Assembly (NCBI RefSeq): GCF_007989625.1
Contig: NZ_BJUK01000008.1
Span: 1 to 64,000 of the forward strand
From: Bisbaumannia pacifica
GTDB taxonomy: Bacteria; Pseudomonadota; Gammaproteobacteria; Pseudomonadales; Halomonadaceae
Direction: 5' to 3'
DNA: 64,000 bases
Shown here: positions 48,079 through 55,819 of the stretch, piece by piece
Layout: every line of letters starts with the position of its first letter
Numbering within the stretch: the stretch's first letter is position 1
Notes under the pieces: model-generated
What the model was told of the DNA's origin: nothing
What the model saw: the letters and a program-made list of their open reading frames with translations, nothing else
Databases searched by the model: none
Program-made: the position numbers and the translations under genes

Positions 48079-49194
48079 ATGCCACTCTCACGCCAGACCT
48101 TCCGTGCCGCCCCGCTGACCGCCGCCGTTACCGCCGTGATGCTGGGCACCGCCGCCCTGCCCATGACCGCCACCCAGGTCGAGGCCCAGGAGCGGGTCCG
48201 CTGGCAGGTCCCCATCGCCTTCCCCTCTCATCTGGTGGGCCTGAGCACGCCGGTACGCTACCTCAGCGAGTCACTGGAGCAGACCTCCGACGGCAACATC
48301 ACCCTGCGCTACTACGAACCCGGTGAGCTGATCCCGCCCTTCGAGATCCTCGACGCGGTCTCTCAAGGTATCTACGACGCCGGCTACACTTGGGTCGGCT
48401 ATGACCAGGGCAGCATTCCCGCCCTGCCGCTCTTCTCCGGTGCCCCCTTCGGCATGGAGCCTCCCGCCTACCTGGCCTGGCACTACTTCGGCGGCGGCGC
48501 CGAGCTGCTCGAGGAGATCTACGCCGACTACGACGTCCACCCCCTGCTGTGCAGCATGATCGGCCCCGAGGCCGCCGGCTGGTTCGCCGAGCCCCTGGAG
48601 TCCCTGGAACAGATCGATGGCCTGCGCATCCGCTTCGCCGGTATCGGCGGGCGCGTCCTCGAGCGCCTGGGCGCCTCGGTGACCATGATCCCCGGCGGCG
48701 AGCTCTACCAGGCCATGGAACGGGGCGTGATCGATGCTACCGAGTTCTCCGCCCCGGCGGTGGACCGTATCCTCGGCATGCAGGAGATCGTCCAGAACTA
48801 TGTCATGCCGGGCTGGCACCAGACCTTCACCACCGCCCACCTGCTGGTCAACCAGGAGAGCTGGGACGCCCTCTCGCCCCAGAGCCAGGCACAGATCGAC
48901 ATGGGCTGCCGCGCCGCCACCCTCTATGGCTACGCCCAGAGCGAGTTCGAGACGCCCCAGGCCCTGCGCGACTTCGAGGCCGAAGGCGTCAACGCCCAGG
49001 TGTTGCCCGACGAGGTCCTCGCCGAGCTGCGTCGGGTCACCAATGAGGTGCAGGCCGAGATCGCCGCCGAGAACGAGATGTTCGCCCGGGTCCTGGAAAG
49101 TCAGCGGGAGTTCATGGAGGTGCACGGTAACTGGCACCACAAGGGTCACCTGCCGCGCAGCTACTATGCTCCCGAGGCCCTCGCCCGCGACTGA
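48079..49194 (+). CDS. TRAP transporter solute-binding protein (TakP-like DctP family)
   Basis: The 371-residue protein has a signal peptide (about residues 1-36) and a DctP-family periplasmic binding domain. The segments GLRIRFAGIGGRVLERLGAS, PGGELYQAMERGVIDATEFSAP and the YVMPGWHQ region resemble the TakP branch. TakP binds 2-oxo monocarboxylates rather than C4-dicarboxylates. The ATG at 48079 has an AGGAG site; an upstream in-frame ATG at 48061 lacks one. It is the first gene after the sigma-54 promoter. A hydroxy- or oxo-monocarboxylate ligand is inferred from family and from the BdhA-like gene in the operon. Confidence 0.88.
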   Translation: MPLSRQTFRAAPLTAAVTAVMLGTAALPMTATQVEAQERVRWQVPIAFPSHLVGLSTPVRYLSESLEQTSDGNITLRYYEPGELIPPFEILDAVSQGIYDAGYTWVGYDQGSIPALPLFSGAPFGMEPPAYLAWHYFGGGAELLEEIYADYDVHPLLCSMIGPEAAGWFAEPLESLEQIDGLRIRFAGIGGRVLERLGASVTMIPGGELYQAMERGVIDATEFSAPAVDRILGMQEIVQNYVMPGWHQTFTTAHLLVNQESWDALSPQSQAQIDMGCRAATLYGYAQSEFETPQALRDFEAEGVNAQVLPDEVLAELRRVTNEVQAEIAAENEMFARVLESQREFMEVHGNWHHKGHLPRSYYAPEALARD

Positions 49195-49248
49195 TCCCTG
49201 ACCCGACCGCCGCCCGCGGGTGGCGGTCCGTTCGTTTTGGAGTCCCCC

Positions 49249-49842
49249 ATGCCTGCCCCCGATTCCTCCGCCGGCCATGCCCCGGCGGGTAGCCCCGGGC
49301 TACCCACCAACCGCGTCAGTCATCGCCTGGACGTCGTCATCCTGCGCATCGGCCAAGCGGTCTCCTGGCTATGGCTGGCCACCCTGACGGTGGTCCTGAC
49401 CAATGTGGTCAACCGCTTTATCCTCGGGCGTGGTTCCATCGCCATGGAAGAACTCGCCTGGCACCTGTTCGGCGCCACCATGATCCTGACCCTGGCCTAT
49501 GCGGTGGTCAGCGACGACCACGTGCGGGTGGACGTGCTGCACGAGAAATTCTCACCGCGCGCCCAGGCCTGGATCGAACTGCTGGGTATCGTGCTGCTGG
49601 CCCTGCCGATCCTCTACCTGATGCTGGATGCCCTCTATGCCTACGGCTACCGCGCCTTCGAGCGCGGCGAGCGCTCCCAGGCCCCCAGCGGCCTGCCCTA
49701 CCGTTTCATTATCAAGACCCTGATTCCCATCGGCCTGACCCTGGTCGCCATCGCCCTGGCCTCCCGGGCGCTGCGCTGCGCCACCCTACTGTTCGGCTTT
49801 CCTCGTCGCCTCGAGGGCGACGGCTCGCCGCCCACCCGCTGA
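49249..49842 (+). CDS. TRAP transporter small permease (DctQ family)
   Basis: The 197-residue protein has four hydrophobic helices (about residues 33-55, 68-90, 105-130 and 150-170) and the DctQ-like NVVNRFILGRGSIAMEELAWHLFGATMIL pattern in its first half. It pairs with the large permease to form the membrane unit that uses the Na+ gradient. The ATG at 49249 follows TTGGAG. It lies 54 nt after the binding-protein gene. Confidence 0.88.
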   Translation: MPAPDSSAGHAPAGSPGLPTNRVSHRLDVVILRIGQAVSWLWLATLTVVLTNVVNRFILGRGSIAMEELAWHLFGATMILTLAYAVVSDDHVRVDVLHEKFSPRAQAWIELLGIVLLALPILYLMLDALYAYGYRAFERGERSQAPSGLPYRFIIKTLIPIGLTLVAIALASRALRCATLLFGFPRRLEGDGSPPTR

Positions 49843-49857
49843 GTCACGAGGTTCTCC

Positions 49858-51228
49858 ATGGGACTGGAACAATTCCTGGTATTGGCGATGTTCGCCAGCT
49901 TTATGGGCCTGCTGCTGGCCGGCTTCCCGGTCGCCTGGTCGCTGGCCGGCATCGGCTTCCTTTTCGCGCTGATCGGTCATGGGCTGGTGGAGTTCTTCGA
50001 CGCCGACCTGTGGTTCAGCTGGGCCGGCACCATCGGCGCCCTGGATCGCCGCATCTATGGCATCGTCGCCAATGAGCTGATGGTGGCCCTGCCGCTGTTT
50101 ATCTTTATGGGCATCATGCTCGATCGCTCCGGCATCGCCGAGCGCCTGGTCAGTTCCCTGGTGCGGGTGCTGGGCGGGCTACGCGGTGGTTACGCCATCA
50201 CCGTGGTGATCGTCGGCGTACTGCTGGCCGCCTCCACGGGTATCGTCGGCGCTTCGGTGGTGCTGCTGGGCATGCTCTCCCTGGGACCCATGATGCGCGC
50301 CAAGTACGACAAGTGCCTGGCGGTGGGCACCGCCTGCTCGGTGGGGACCCTGGGCATCCTGGTGCCGCCCAGCATCATGCTGGTGCTAATGGCCGATCGC
50401 CTGGGCACCCCCGAGGCCTCGGTGGGGCGCCTGTTTATGGCGGCCCTGGTACCCGGCGTCATGCTGGGACTGATGTATATCGCCTATATCTTGATCGCCG
50501 CCTACCTGAAGAAGGACCTGGCGCCGGCTCCCGAGGATCGCGAGCGACTGGATGCGGCGGCCTTCCTGGGCGTCGCCAAGGCGGTGCTGCCGCCCTTGGC
50601 GCTGATCCTGGCCGTGCTGGGTTCCATTTTCACCGGCTTCGCCACCACCACCGAGGCCTCGGCGGTAGGCGCCCTGGGGGCCATGCTACTGGCCCTGGCC
50701 AACCGCCGTCTGACCCTGCACACCCTGCGTGAGGCGCTCTATCAGACCAGCCGCACCACCGCTTTTATCTTCGCGATCTTTATCGGTGCCACCGTCTTCG
50801 CCGCGGTACTGCGGGGCCTGGGCGGCGACGACGTGGTTCGCCTGGCCCTGACCGGCCTGCCCTTCGACGAGACCGGGATCGTGCTGACCATCCTGCTGGT
50901 GGTCTTCCTGCTCGGTTTCTTCCTCGACTGGGTGGAGATCACCCTGATCATCCTGCCCTTGGTGGCGCCGGTGGTCATGAGCCTGGGGGTCGACCCGCTA
51001 TGGTTCGCCATGCTCTTCGCCATCTGCTTGCAGACCTCCTTCCTGACGCCACCGGTGGGCTTCGCGCTCTTCTATATCAAGGGCGTCTGTCCGCCAGGCA
51101 TCACCACCCGCCACATCTACCTAGGGGTCGCCCCCTTCGTGGCCATCCAGTTGTTGGGCCTGCTGCTAGTGTTCCTGTATGCGCCCCTGGCCACCTGGCT
51201 GCCTAGCGAAATCTATGGCGGCCAATGA
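49858..51228 (+). CDS. TRAP transporter large permease (DctM family)
   Basis: The 456-residue protein has about twelve hydrophobic helices and the DctM signatures LPLFIFMGIMLDRSG, GTACSVGTLGILVPPSIML and the C-terminal LQTSFLTPPVGFALFY. It carries the Na+-coupled substrate path. It starts 15 nt after the DctQ gene and 12 nt before the SDR gene, so all four genes form one transcript. Na+-driven uptake suits a salt-adapted bacterium. Confidence 0.93.
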   Translation: MGLEQFLVLAMFASFMGLLLAGFPVAWSLAGIGFLFALIGHGLVEFFDADLWFSWAGTIGALDRRIYGIVANELMVALPLFIFMGIMLDRSGIAERLVSSLVRVLGGLRGGYAITVVIVGVLLAASTGIVGASVVLLGMLSLGPMMRAKYDKCLAVGTACSVGTLGILVPPSIMLVLMADRLGTPEASVGRLFMAALVPGVMLGLMYIAYILIAAYLKKDLAPAPEDRERLDAAAFLGVAKAVLPPLALILAVLGSIFTGFATTTEASAVGALGAMLLALANRRLTLHTLREALYQTSRTTAFIFAIFIGATVFAAVLRGLGGDDVVRLALTGLPFDETGIVLTILLVVFLLGFFLDWVEITLIILPLVAPVVMSLGVDPLWFAMLFAICLQTSFLTPPVGFALFYIKGVCPPGITTRHIYLGVAPFVAIQLLGLLLVFLYAPLATWLPSEIYGGQ

Positions 51229-51240
51229 TTCGGAGACTTC

Positions 51241-52023
51241 ATGATGCGACTCGATGACAAGACCGCGCTGATCACCGGCGCCGCCGGCGGCATCGGCCGT
51301 GCCGTGGCCGAACGCTACGCCGCGGCGGGCGCCCGGGTAGCCATCGCCGACCTGGATGCCGAGGCCGCCGAGGCCGCCGCCGAGGCCATCCGCCACGCCG
51401 GCGGCGAGGCCCTGGCGTTGGCCATGGACGTGACCGACGAGGCCGCCGTGGAGGCCGGGGTGGCCCGCCTGGTGGCTCACTGGGGGCGCCTGGATATCGC
51501 CCTGGCCAATGCCGGTATCCAGCATATCCAACCGCTGCACGAGCTGAGCCTGGCGGACTGGCGTAGAGTGCTGGCGGTACACCTGGACGGCGCCTTCCTG
51601 ATCACCCGGGCGGCCCTGCGCCGGATGTACGCCCAGGGTGGCGGCTGCCTGCTCTATATGGGCTCGGTGCATAGCAAGCTGGCCTCGCCCCTCAAGGCCC
51701 CCTATGTGACCGCCAAGCACGGCCTGCTGGGCCTGTGCCGTACCGTTGCCAAGGAGGGGGCGGCCCATGGCGTACGCAGCAACCTGATCTGCCCCGGCTT
51801 CGTGCGCACTCCCCTGGTGGACCGGCAGATCCCCGATCAGGCCCGAGCGCTGGGCATCTCCGAGGAGGCGGTGATCCGCGATATCATGCTCAAGGACACC
51901 GTGGATCAGGAATTCACCACCCTGGAGGATATCGCCGAGGTGGCCCTGCACCTGGCCGCCTTCCCCTCGGCGGCCCTTACCGGGCAGTCGGTCGTGGCCA
52001 GCCACGGCTGGTATATGCAGTAG
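51241..52023 (+). CDS. SDR, 3-hydroxybutyrate dehydrogenase-like
   Basis: The 260-residue short-chain dehydrogenase has the NAD loop [12 protein letters not shown] and the catalytic triad in GSVHSK..(S) with Y..K in YVTAKHG. The segments [20 protein letters not shown] and [15 protein letters not shown] closely resemble bacterial D-3-hydroxybutyrate dehydrogenases (ASVHGL..K.AYVAAKHG, CPGWVLTPLV..QI). It would oxidise 3-hydroxybutyrate to acetoacetate. It is the last gene of the TRAP operon. Its final codons form the start of a 76-bp tandem repeat. A generic SDR role cannot be excluded. Confidence 0.82.
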   Translation: MMRLDDKTALITGAAGGIGRAVAERYAAAGARVAIADLDAEAAEAAAEAIRHAGGEALALAMDVTDEAAVEAGVARLVAHWGRLDIALANAGIQHIQPLHELSLADWRRVLAVHLDGAFLITRAALRRMYAQGGGCLLYMGSVHSKLASPLKAPYVTAKHGLLGLCRTVAKEGAAHGVRSNLICPGFVRTPLVDRQIPDQARALGISEEAVIRDIMLKDTVDQEFTTLEDIAEVALHLAAFPSAALTGQSVVASHGWYMQ

Positions 52024-52241
52024 CGGCATGAGCGTGTCGCGGCGAGGCTTACCGGGCACTCTCGCGGTGATAGCCAGCCACGGCTGGTATAGGCAGTAGC
52101 GGCATGAGCGTGTCGCGGCGAGGCTTACCGGGCACGCTCGCGGTGATAGCCAGCCACGGCTGGTATAGGCAGTAGCGGCATGAGCGTGTCGCGGCGAGGC
52201 GCACCGGGCGCGCTCGCGGTCGTAGCCAGCCACGGCTGGTA
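51997..52241. repeat. 76-bp tandem repeat starting in the 3' end of the SDR gene
   Basis: The motif GCCAGCCACGGCTGGTA recurs at 51997, 52073, 52149 and 52225, exactly 76 bp apart. Units 1 and 2 differ at 2 of 76 positions and units 2 and 3 at 5 of 76; the fourth is partial. Each unit contains the perfect hairpin CCAGCC-AC-GGCTGG. Unit 1 includes the last eight codons and the stop of the SDR gene. Further upstream, CTTACCGGGCA at 51976 also matches unit ends at 52048 and 52124, so the array seems to derive from the gene's own 3' end. Confidence 0.92.
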
Positions 52242-52330
52242 GGTGCAGTAATAAGCCGATGAGAGCAGTCGAGGGGGAAACACTGTTCTCATTGCGGGGG
52301 TTAGCCTAGAATGGCGCCACGTCCTCTCCG

Positions 52331-53086
52331 ATGACACCCTCCATGCTCACCCAACACCCCGACTTCGCGCCGGCTCGGCTGCTCTTCTACAACCTGCTGG
52401 GGATCGCCCTGATCCTCGGCTGGTGGTCGCCCAACCTGCTGATCTGGGAGGCACTGGACGATGCCGTCTTCTTTACCACCAATGCCTGGCTGCACGGGGA
52501 CAACATGGCCTGGGTGCACCTGGTGGCCCTTGCCAATCATCGTGCCTTCGACGGCATCAGCCTGCTGGCGATGGCCGCGGTCCTGCTGTGGGCCATCCGC
52601 CGCGACCCGGTGGGGGAGCATCGATGGCTGCGCTGGGGAGGAATCGGCCTGACCCTGCTGCTGACCGCCGGCATCGTCAATCGCATCGAGGCTTATGTCG
52701 TCACCTACCGTCATGCCAGCCCCACCCTAGTCTACGACAACGCCACGCGGGTCACCGAGCTGGTGGACTACGCCACCAAGGCGGTCTCGGCGAGCAGCTT
52801 CCCCAGCGACCACGGCCTGATGCTGATGATCTTCGCCGCCTTTATGTGGCGCTTCGCAGGGCCTCGCGTCGGCCTGATGAGTGCCGCCCTGGTGGTGCTG
52901 TTCAGCGCCCCGCGAATCCTCGGCGGCGCCCACTGGTTCAGCGATATCTATTTCGGCTCCCTGGCCATCGCCCTGGTGCTGCTGCCCTGGGCCCTGTGCA
53001 CGCCCCTGGCGCCGCGTACCGCATCGGCCATCACCCGTGGCCTAATCGTCCTCGAGGCGCGACTGCTGCCGGCCCGCGCCCGCTAG
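52331..53086 (+). CDS. PAP2-family membrane phosphatase
   Basis: The 251-residue protein has about six hydrophobic helices and PAP2 motifs: SASSFPSDHG with H161 and GGAHWFSDIYFG with nucleophilic H201, plus R195. The first PAP2 motif (KxxxxxxRP) is not clear. Such enzymes dephosphorylate lipid phosphates such as undecaprenyl diphosphate or phosphatidate on the periplasmic side. Two ATGs (52331 and 52343) are possible starts. TAGAAT at 52307-52312 may be its -10. A strong terminator follows. Confidence 0.83.
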   Translation: MTPSMLTQHPDFAPARLLFYNLLGIALILGWWSPNLLIWEALDDAVFFTTNAWLHGDNMAWVHLVALANHRAFDGISLLAMAAVLLWAIRRDPVGEHRWLRWGGIGLTLLLTAGIVNRIEAYVVTYRHASPTLVYDNATRVTELVDYATKAVSASSFPSDHGLMLMIFAAFMWRFAGPRVGLMSAALVVLFSAPRILGGAHWFSDIYFGSLAIALVLLPWALCTPLAPRTASAITRGLIVLEARLLPARAR

Positions 53087-53105
53087 GTGCGGCGCTTGCC
53101 AGACG

Positions 53106-53140
53106 AAAAGGCCGGGCCCGTATCACGGGCCCGGCCTTTT
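53106..53140. terminator. Bidirectional intrinsic terminator
   Basis: AAAAGGCCGGGCCCG and CGGGCCCGGCCTTTT form a perfect 15-bp stem around a 5-nt loop, with A- and T-tracts on both sides. It separates the convergent PAP2 and META genes and should work in both directions. Confidence 0.92.
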
Positions 53141-53156
53141 TCACGACAGGATGCGG

Positions 53157-53609
53157 TCAGCGGCGCCGAAAGCCGCCCAGCACCCGACTGTCGCGACCGA
53201 AAAACACCAGCCGATCATGATCGATCAGGTAGCGGTGGGCGGCCTGCATCATCTCGGCGACCCGAGGCGCCTGGGGGGCACCGCCACAGTCAGGCCCGCT
53301 GTCGAGCCCCTCGATGACGATGCGATTACCGTCATCCAGGGCCAGGTTGGCCTCCAGGCGACGGCAGCCATCGCTCCCCGTCAGGCGCCACCCTCCCCGC
53401 CCGGACTCGGCCTCGAACCAGGCCGGCTCGGCCCCCTCCCAGCGCTCGTCGGTCCCCAGCAGGATCAGCTGCCAGCGCGGGCCGATCACCGGGGAGTCAC
53501 CGCTTGCCGTCGGCGCCACGACCTCCCGCTCGGGGGCCGGCGGCGTACTGCCACAGCCCGCCAGGAGACTTATCGCCAGGGCGCCGATCCACCAGGGCCT
53601 TATCATCAT
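53157..53609 (-). CDS. META/HslJ-like lipoprotein
   Basis: The 150-residue protein has a lipoprotein signal (ALAISLLAGC) and a C-terminal domain with the META/DUF306 features WRLTGSDGCRR and the closing LVFFGRDSRVLGGFRR. Family members such as HslJ are envelope stress proteins of unknown mechanism. Start is at the first of two adjacent ATGs (53609 or 53606), with GAGAGGA just upstream. Remote in-frame extension is not conserved. It is convergent with PAP2. Confidence 0.75.
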   Translation of the reverse strand: MMIRPWWIGALAISLLAGCGSTPPAPEREVVAPTASGDSPVIGPRWQLILLGTDERWEGAEPAWFEAESGRGGWRLTGSDGCRRLEANLALDDGNRIVIEGLDSGPDCGGAPQAPRVAEMMQAAHRYLIDHDRLVFFGRDSRVLGGFRRR

Positions 53610-53790
53610 CCGTCCTCTCGCCGATCCGAAAAACTCAAGGGTGCCCGATCCTTGGCGACTTGACCAGCGCCCCTTCCGGCCACTCGCCGCGGGCTTCATC
53701 AGGATTTTCTTTATACGCAAACTGAGGAACAATGAAGCGGCTATGCTAAATGGACTGGGGCCTCTCCCGCCTCGATCAAGGAGCCTTCCT

Positions 53791-54195
53791 ATGCTGCGAG
53801 CCCTTCATAACGATGCCCTGGGCAAACTGATCCTGCGCCTCTCGGTCGGCGTGCTCATGCTGCTGCACGGCATCAGCAAGCTACTGAATCCGGGCAGCCT
53901 CAACTGGATCAGCGACCTGCTGGCCGGCTACGGGCTGCCCAGCTTCCTGGCCTACGGGGTACTGATCGGCGAACTGATCGCGCCGATCATGGCCATCGTC
54001 GGCTGGCAGACCCGGGTGGCGGGGCTACTGATGGCCGGCAACATGCTGGTGGCCATCGCCCTGGTGCACACCTCGGAGCTCTTTATGCTCAATCAGAACG
54101 GCGGCTGGCAGCTGGAGCTGCAGGGCCTCTTCCTGTTCGGCGCCGCGGCGCTGATCTTCCTGGGCAGCGGGCGCATGGCGGTCCGCCCGGATTGA
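53791..54195 (+). CDS. DoxX-family membrane protein
   Basis: The 134-residue protein has four hydrophobic helices and the DoxX start LILRLSVGVLMLLHGISKLL, followed by GVLIGELIAPIMAIVG. DoxX-like proteins are small inner-membrane proteins, some linked to thiol redox or quinone chemistry; the reaction here is not known. The ATG at 53791 has a strong AAGGAG site. A good terminator follows. Confidence 0.88.
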   Translation: MLRALHNDALGKLILRLSVGVLMLLHGISKLLNPGSLNWISDLLAGYGLPSFLAYGVLIGELIAPIMAIVGWQTRVAGLLMAGNMLVAIALVHTSELFMLNQNGGWQLELQGLFLFGAAALIFLGSGRMAVRPD

Positions 54196-54211
54196 GCGCT
54201 GCCCGATAACG

Positions 54212-54246
54212 AGACGCCGCCCGGGTTCCCCCGGGCGGCGTCTTTT
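54212..54246 (+). terminator. Intrinsic terminator of doxX gene
   Basis: AGACGCCGCCCGGG pairs with CCCGGGCGGCGTCT in a perfect 14-bp stem with a TTCC loop, followed directly by TTT. It stops transcription before the convergent glyoxalase gene. Confidence 0.9.
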
Positions 54247-54258
54247 CGAAGGCGCCCC

Positions 54259-54699
54259 TTACCAGGTGCCGTGATTGTCCATCTCGCTCCAGGGCGTCTT
54301 GGGCGGCAACGGCTCGCCGGCCTGGAGCAGCTCCACGGAGATGCCATCGGGGCTCTTCACGAAGGCCATATGGCCATCCCGCGGCGGGCGATTGATGGTC
54401 ACGCCGCCGGCCTGCAGCCTTTCGCACAGGGCATAGATATCGTTGACCCGATAGGCCAGGTGGCCGAAGTTGCGCCCCCCGGTGTACGCCTCCGGGTCCC
54501 AGTTATGGGTCAGCTCGAGCATCGGCGCACGATCCTCCCGGGCCGCCAGCTCGTCCTCCGGCGCGGCCAGGAAGACCAGGGTAAAGCGTCCCTTCTCGCT
54601 CTCCTTGCGGCTGATCTCGATCATGCCCAGCAGGTCGCAATAGAAGTAGAGAGACGCCTCCAGGTCGCTGACACGGACCATGGTGTGCAGGTATTGCAT
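54259..54699 (-). CDS. gloA: Lactoylglutathione lyase (glyoxalase I)
   Basis: The 146-residue protein is a two-module vicinal-oxygen-chelate enzyme converting the glutathione-methylglyoxal hemithioacetal to lactoylglutathione. Metal ligands by pattern are H5 (QYLHTMVRV), the Glu of MLELTH, the His of FGHLAYRV and the Glu of SVELLQ. It lies 12 nt after the DUF411 gene and probably shares its transcript. The short length indicates the Ni2+/Co2+-type bacterial GloA. Confidence 0.94.
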   Translation of the reverse strand: MQYLHTMVRVSDLEASLYFYCDLLGMIEISRKESEKGRFTLVFLAAPEDELAAREDRAPMLELTHNWDPEAYTGGRNFGHLAYRVNDIYALCERLQAGGVTINRPPRDGHMAFVKSPDGISVELLQAGEPLPPKTPWSEMDNHGTW

Positions 54700-54711
54700 G
54701 GTGGGACTCCT

Positions 54712-55167
54712 TTACGGCTGAATATGGCGTTGGAAGATCTCCGGGGCAGGGTCTGCGACCTGCCAGCTATAGACCGCATAGTCATCGACGCGGCCGGTCT
54801 CCATCCCCGGCGAGCCATGGGGCATGCCGGGTACCGCCAGGCCGGCCACCTCGGGGCCCTCCTCCAGCAGGCGGCGGATATCGGCGGCGGGCACATGGCC
54901 CTCGATCACATAGCCGTCCACCACCGCGGTATGGCAGGAGGCGAGCCGCGGCGGCACGCCCCGGTCGATCTTGACCTGGCGCATCTCCCGGGTGTCATGC
55001 AGACGCACCTCGAAGCCCTCGGCCTCCAGGTGCTCCGCCCAGGCGGTGCAACAGCCGCAGTTGGGGTCTTTCCACATCTCCACCAGCGGCCCGGCAACGG
55101 CCAGGGGCGAGAGCACCAGGCCCAGCCCCGGCAGCACCAGGCGGCGTAACAGTCGTCTTGCCAACAT
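54712..55167 (-). CDS. DUF411 exported metal-binding protein
   Basis: The 151-residue protein has a twin-arginine-like or Sec signal (LARRLLRRLVLPGLGLVLS) and a DUF411 domain with the cysteine cluster DPNCGCC. SCHTAVVDGYVIEGHVPA and GMPHGSPGME follow. DUF411 proteins are periplasmic and often found with copper resistance genes. Here no copper genes are adjacent; the partner is gloA. A role in copper binding or tolerance is inferred from the family only. Confidence 0.85.
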   Translation of the reverse strand: MLARRLLRRLVLPGLGLVLSPLAVAGPLVEMWKDPNCGCCTAWAEHLEAEGFEVRLHDTREMRQVKIDRGVPPRLASCHTAVVDGYVIEGHVPAADIRRLLEEGPEVAGLAVPGMPHGSPGMETGRVDDYAVYSWQVADPAPEIFQRHIQP

Positions 55168-55225
55168 CGCTCGTCTCCGCTTTCAGGCACCGACGGCAGG
55201 ATACCCCGCCACGACAGGAGTCACC

Positions 55226-55759
55226 ATGCCCCACTACTGCGACACGGCCCCCTCCCATCCCGTGCACGGGCCCTACCATGATCATGAGTATGGCTTCCCC
55301 CTCGGCGACGAGGCGGAACTCTTCGAGCGGCTGGTGCTGGAGATCAATCAAGCGGGACTCTCCTGGCTCACCGTGCTCAACAAGCGCGCGGCCTTCCGGG
55401 CCGCGTTCGAGGGCTTCGCGGTCGATCGGGTCGCCGCCTATGGCGAGGCCGAACGCGCCCGGCTGCTGGCCGATGCCGGGATCATTCGCAATCGTCTCAA
55501 GGTCGAGGCGGTGATTCATAACGCCCGGGTGGTGCGCGAGCTGCGCGACTCCCACGGCGGCTTCCACGCCTGGCTGGAGGCGCATCACCCCCTGAGTCAC
55601 GCCGACTGGGTCAAGCTGTTTCGCCGCACCTTCCGCTTTACCGGCCCGGAGATCGTCGGCGAGTTCCTGATGAGCAGCGGCTATCTGCCCGGCGCCCACC
55701 GGGACGACTGCCCGGTGCAGGCGCGTATCCTGGCCGCCGGCCCCGCCTGGGCCCGCTGA
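55226..55759 (+). CDS. tag: DNA-3-methyladenine glycosylase I
   Basis: The 177-residue protein matches the Tag family, which excises 3-methyladenine from alkylated DNA. The zinc snap is intact: C5, H18 in PYHDHEYG, H158 and C162 in GAHRDDC. The base-recognition residues E39 and W47 (LEINQAGLSWLTVL) are present. The helix-hairpin-helix-like core with IIRNRLKVEAVIHNA follows. The ATG at 55226 has an AGGAG site. Confidence 0.9.
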   Translation: MPHYCDTAPSHPVHGPYHDHEYGFPLGDEAELFERLVLEINQAGLSWLTVLNKRAAFRAAFEGFAVDRVAAYGEAERARLLADAGIIRNRLKVEAVIHNARVVRELRDSHGGFHAWLEAHHPLSHADWVKLFRRTFRFTGPEIVGEFLMSSGYLPGAHRDDCPVQARILAAGPAWAR

Positions 55760-55819
55760 CGGGAACCCCGGCCACCGCGAGACCTCATATCGACAGGCCC
55801 GCGAGCACAGGAGCAGCAC

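Noticed and set aside
51166..52233. Minus-strand open frame across the SDR and the tandem repeat, giving repeated [12 protein letters not shown] peptides
   Set aside because: The peptide repeats only reflect the DNA repeat (76 bp is not a multiple of three) and the frame is antisense to a clear SDR.
51997..52241. Possible CRISPR array
   Set aside because: The 76-bp units are directly adjacent and near-identical along their whole length, with no variable spacers and no cas genes nearby.
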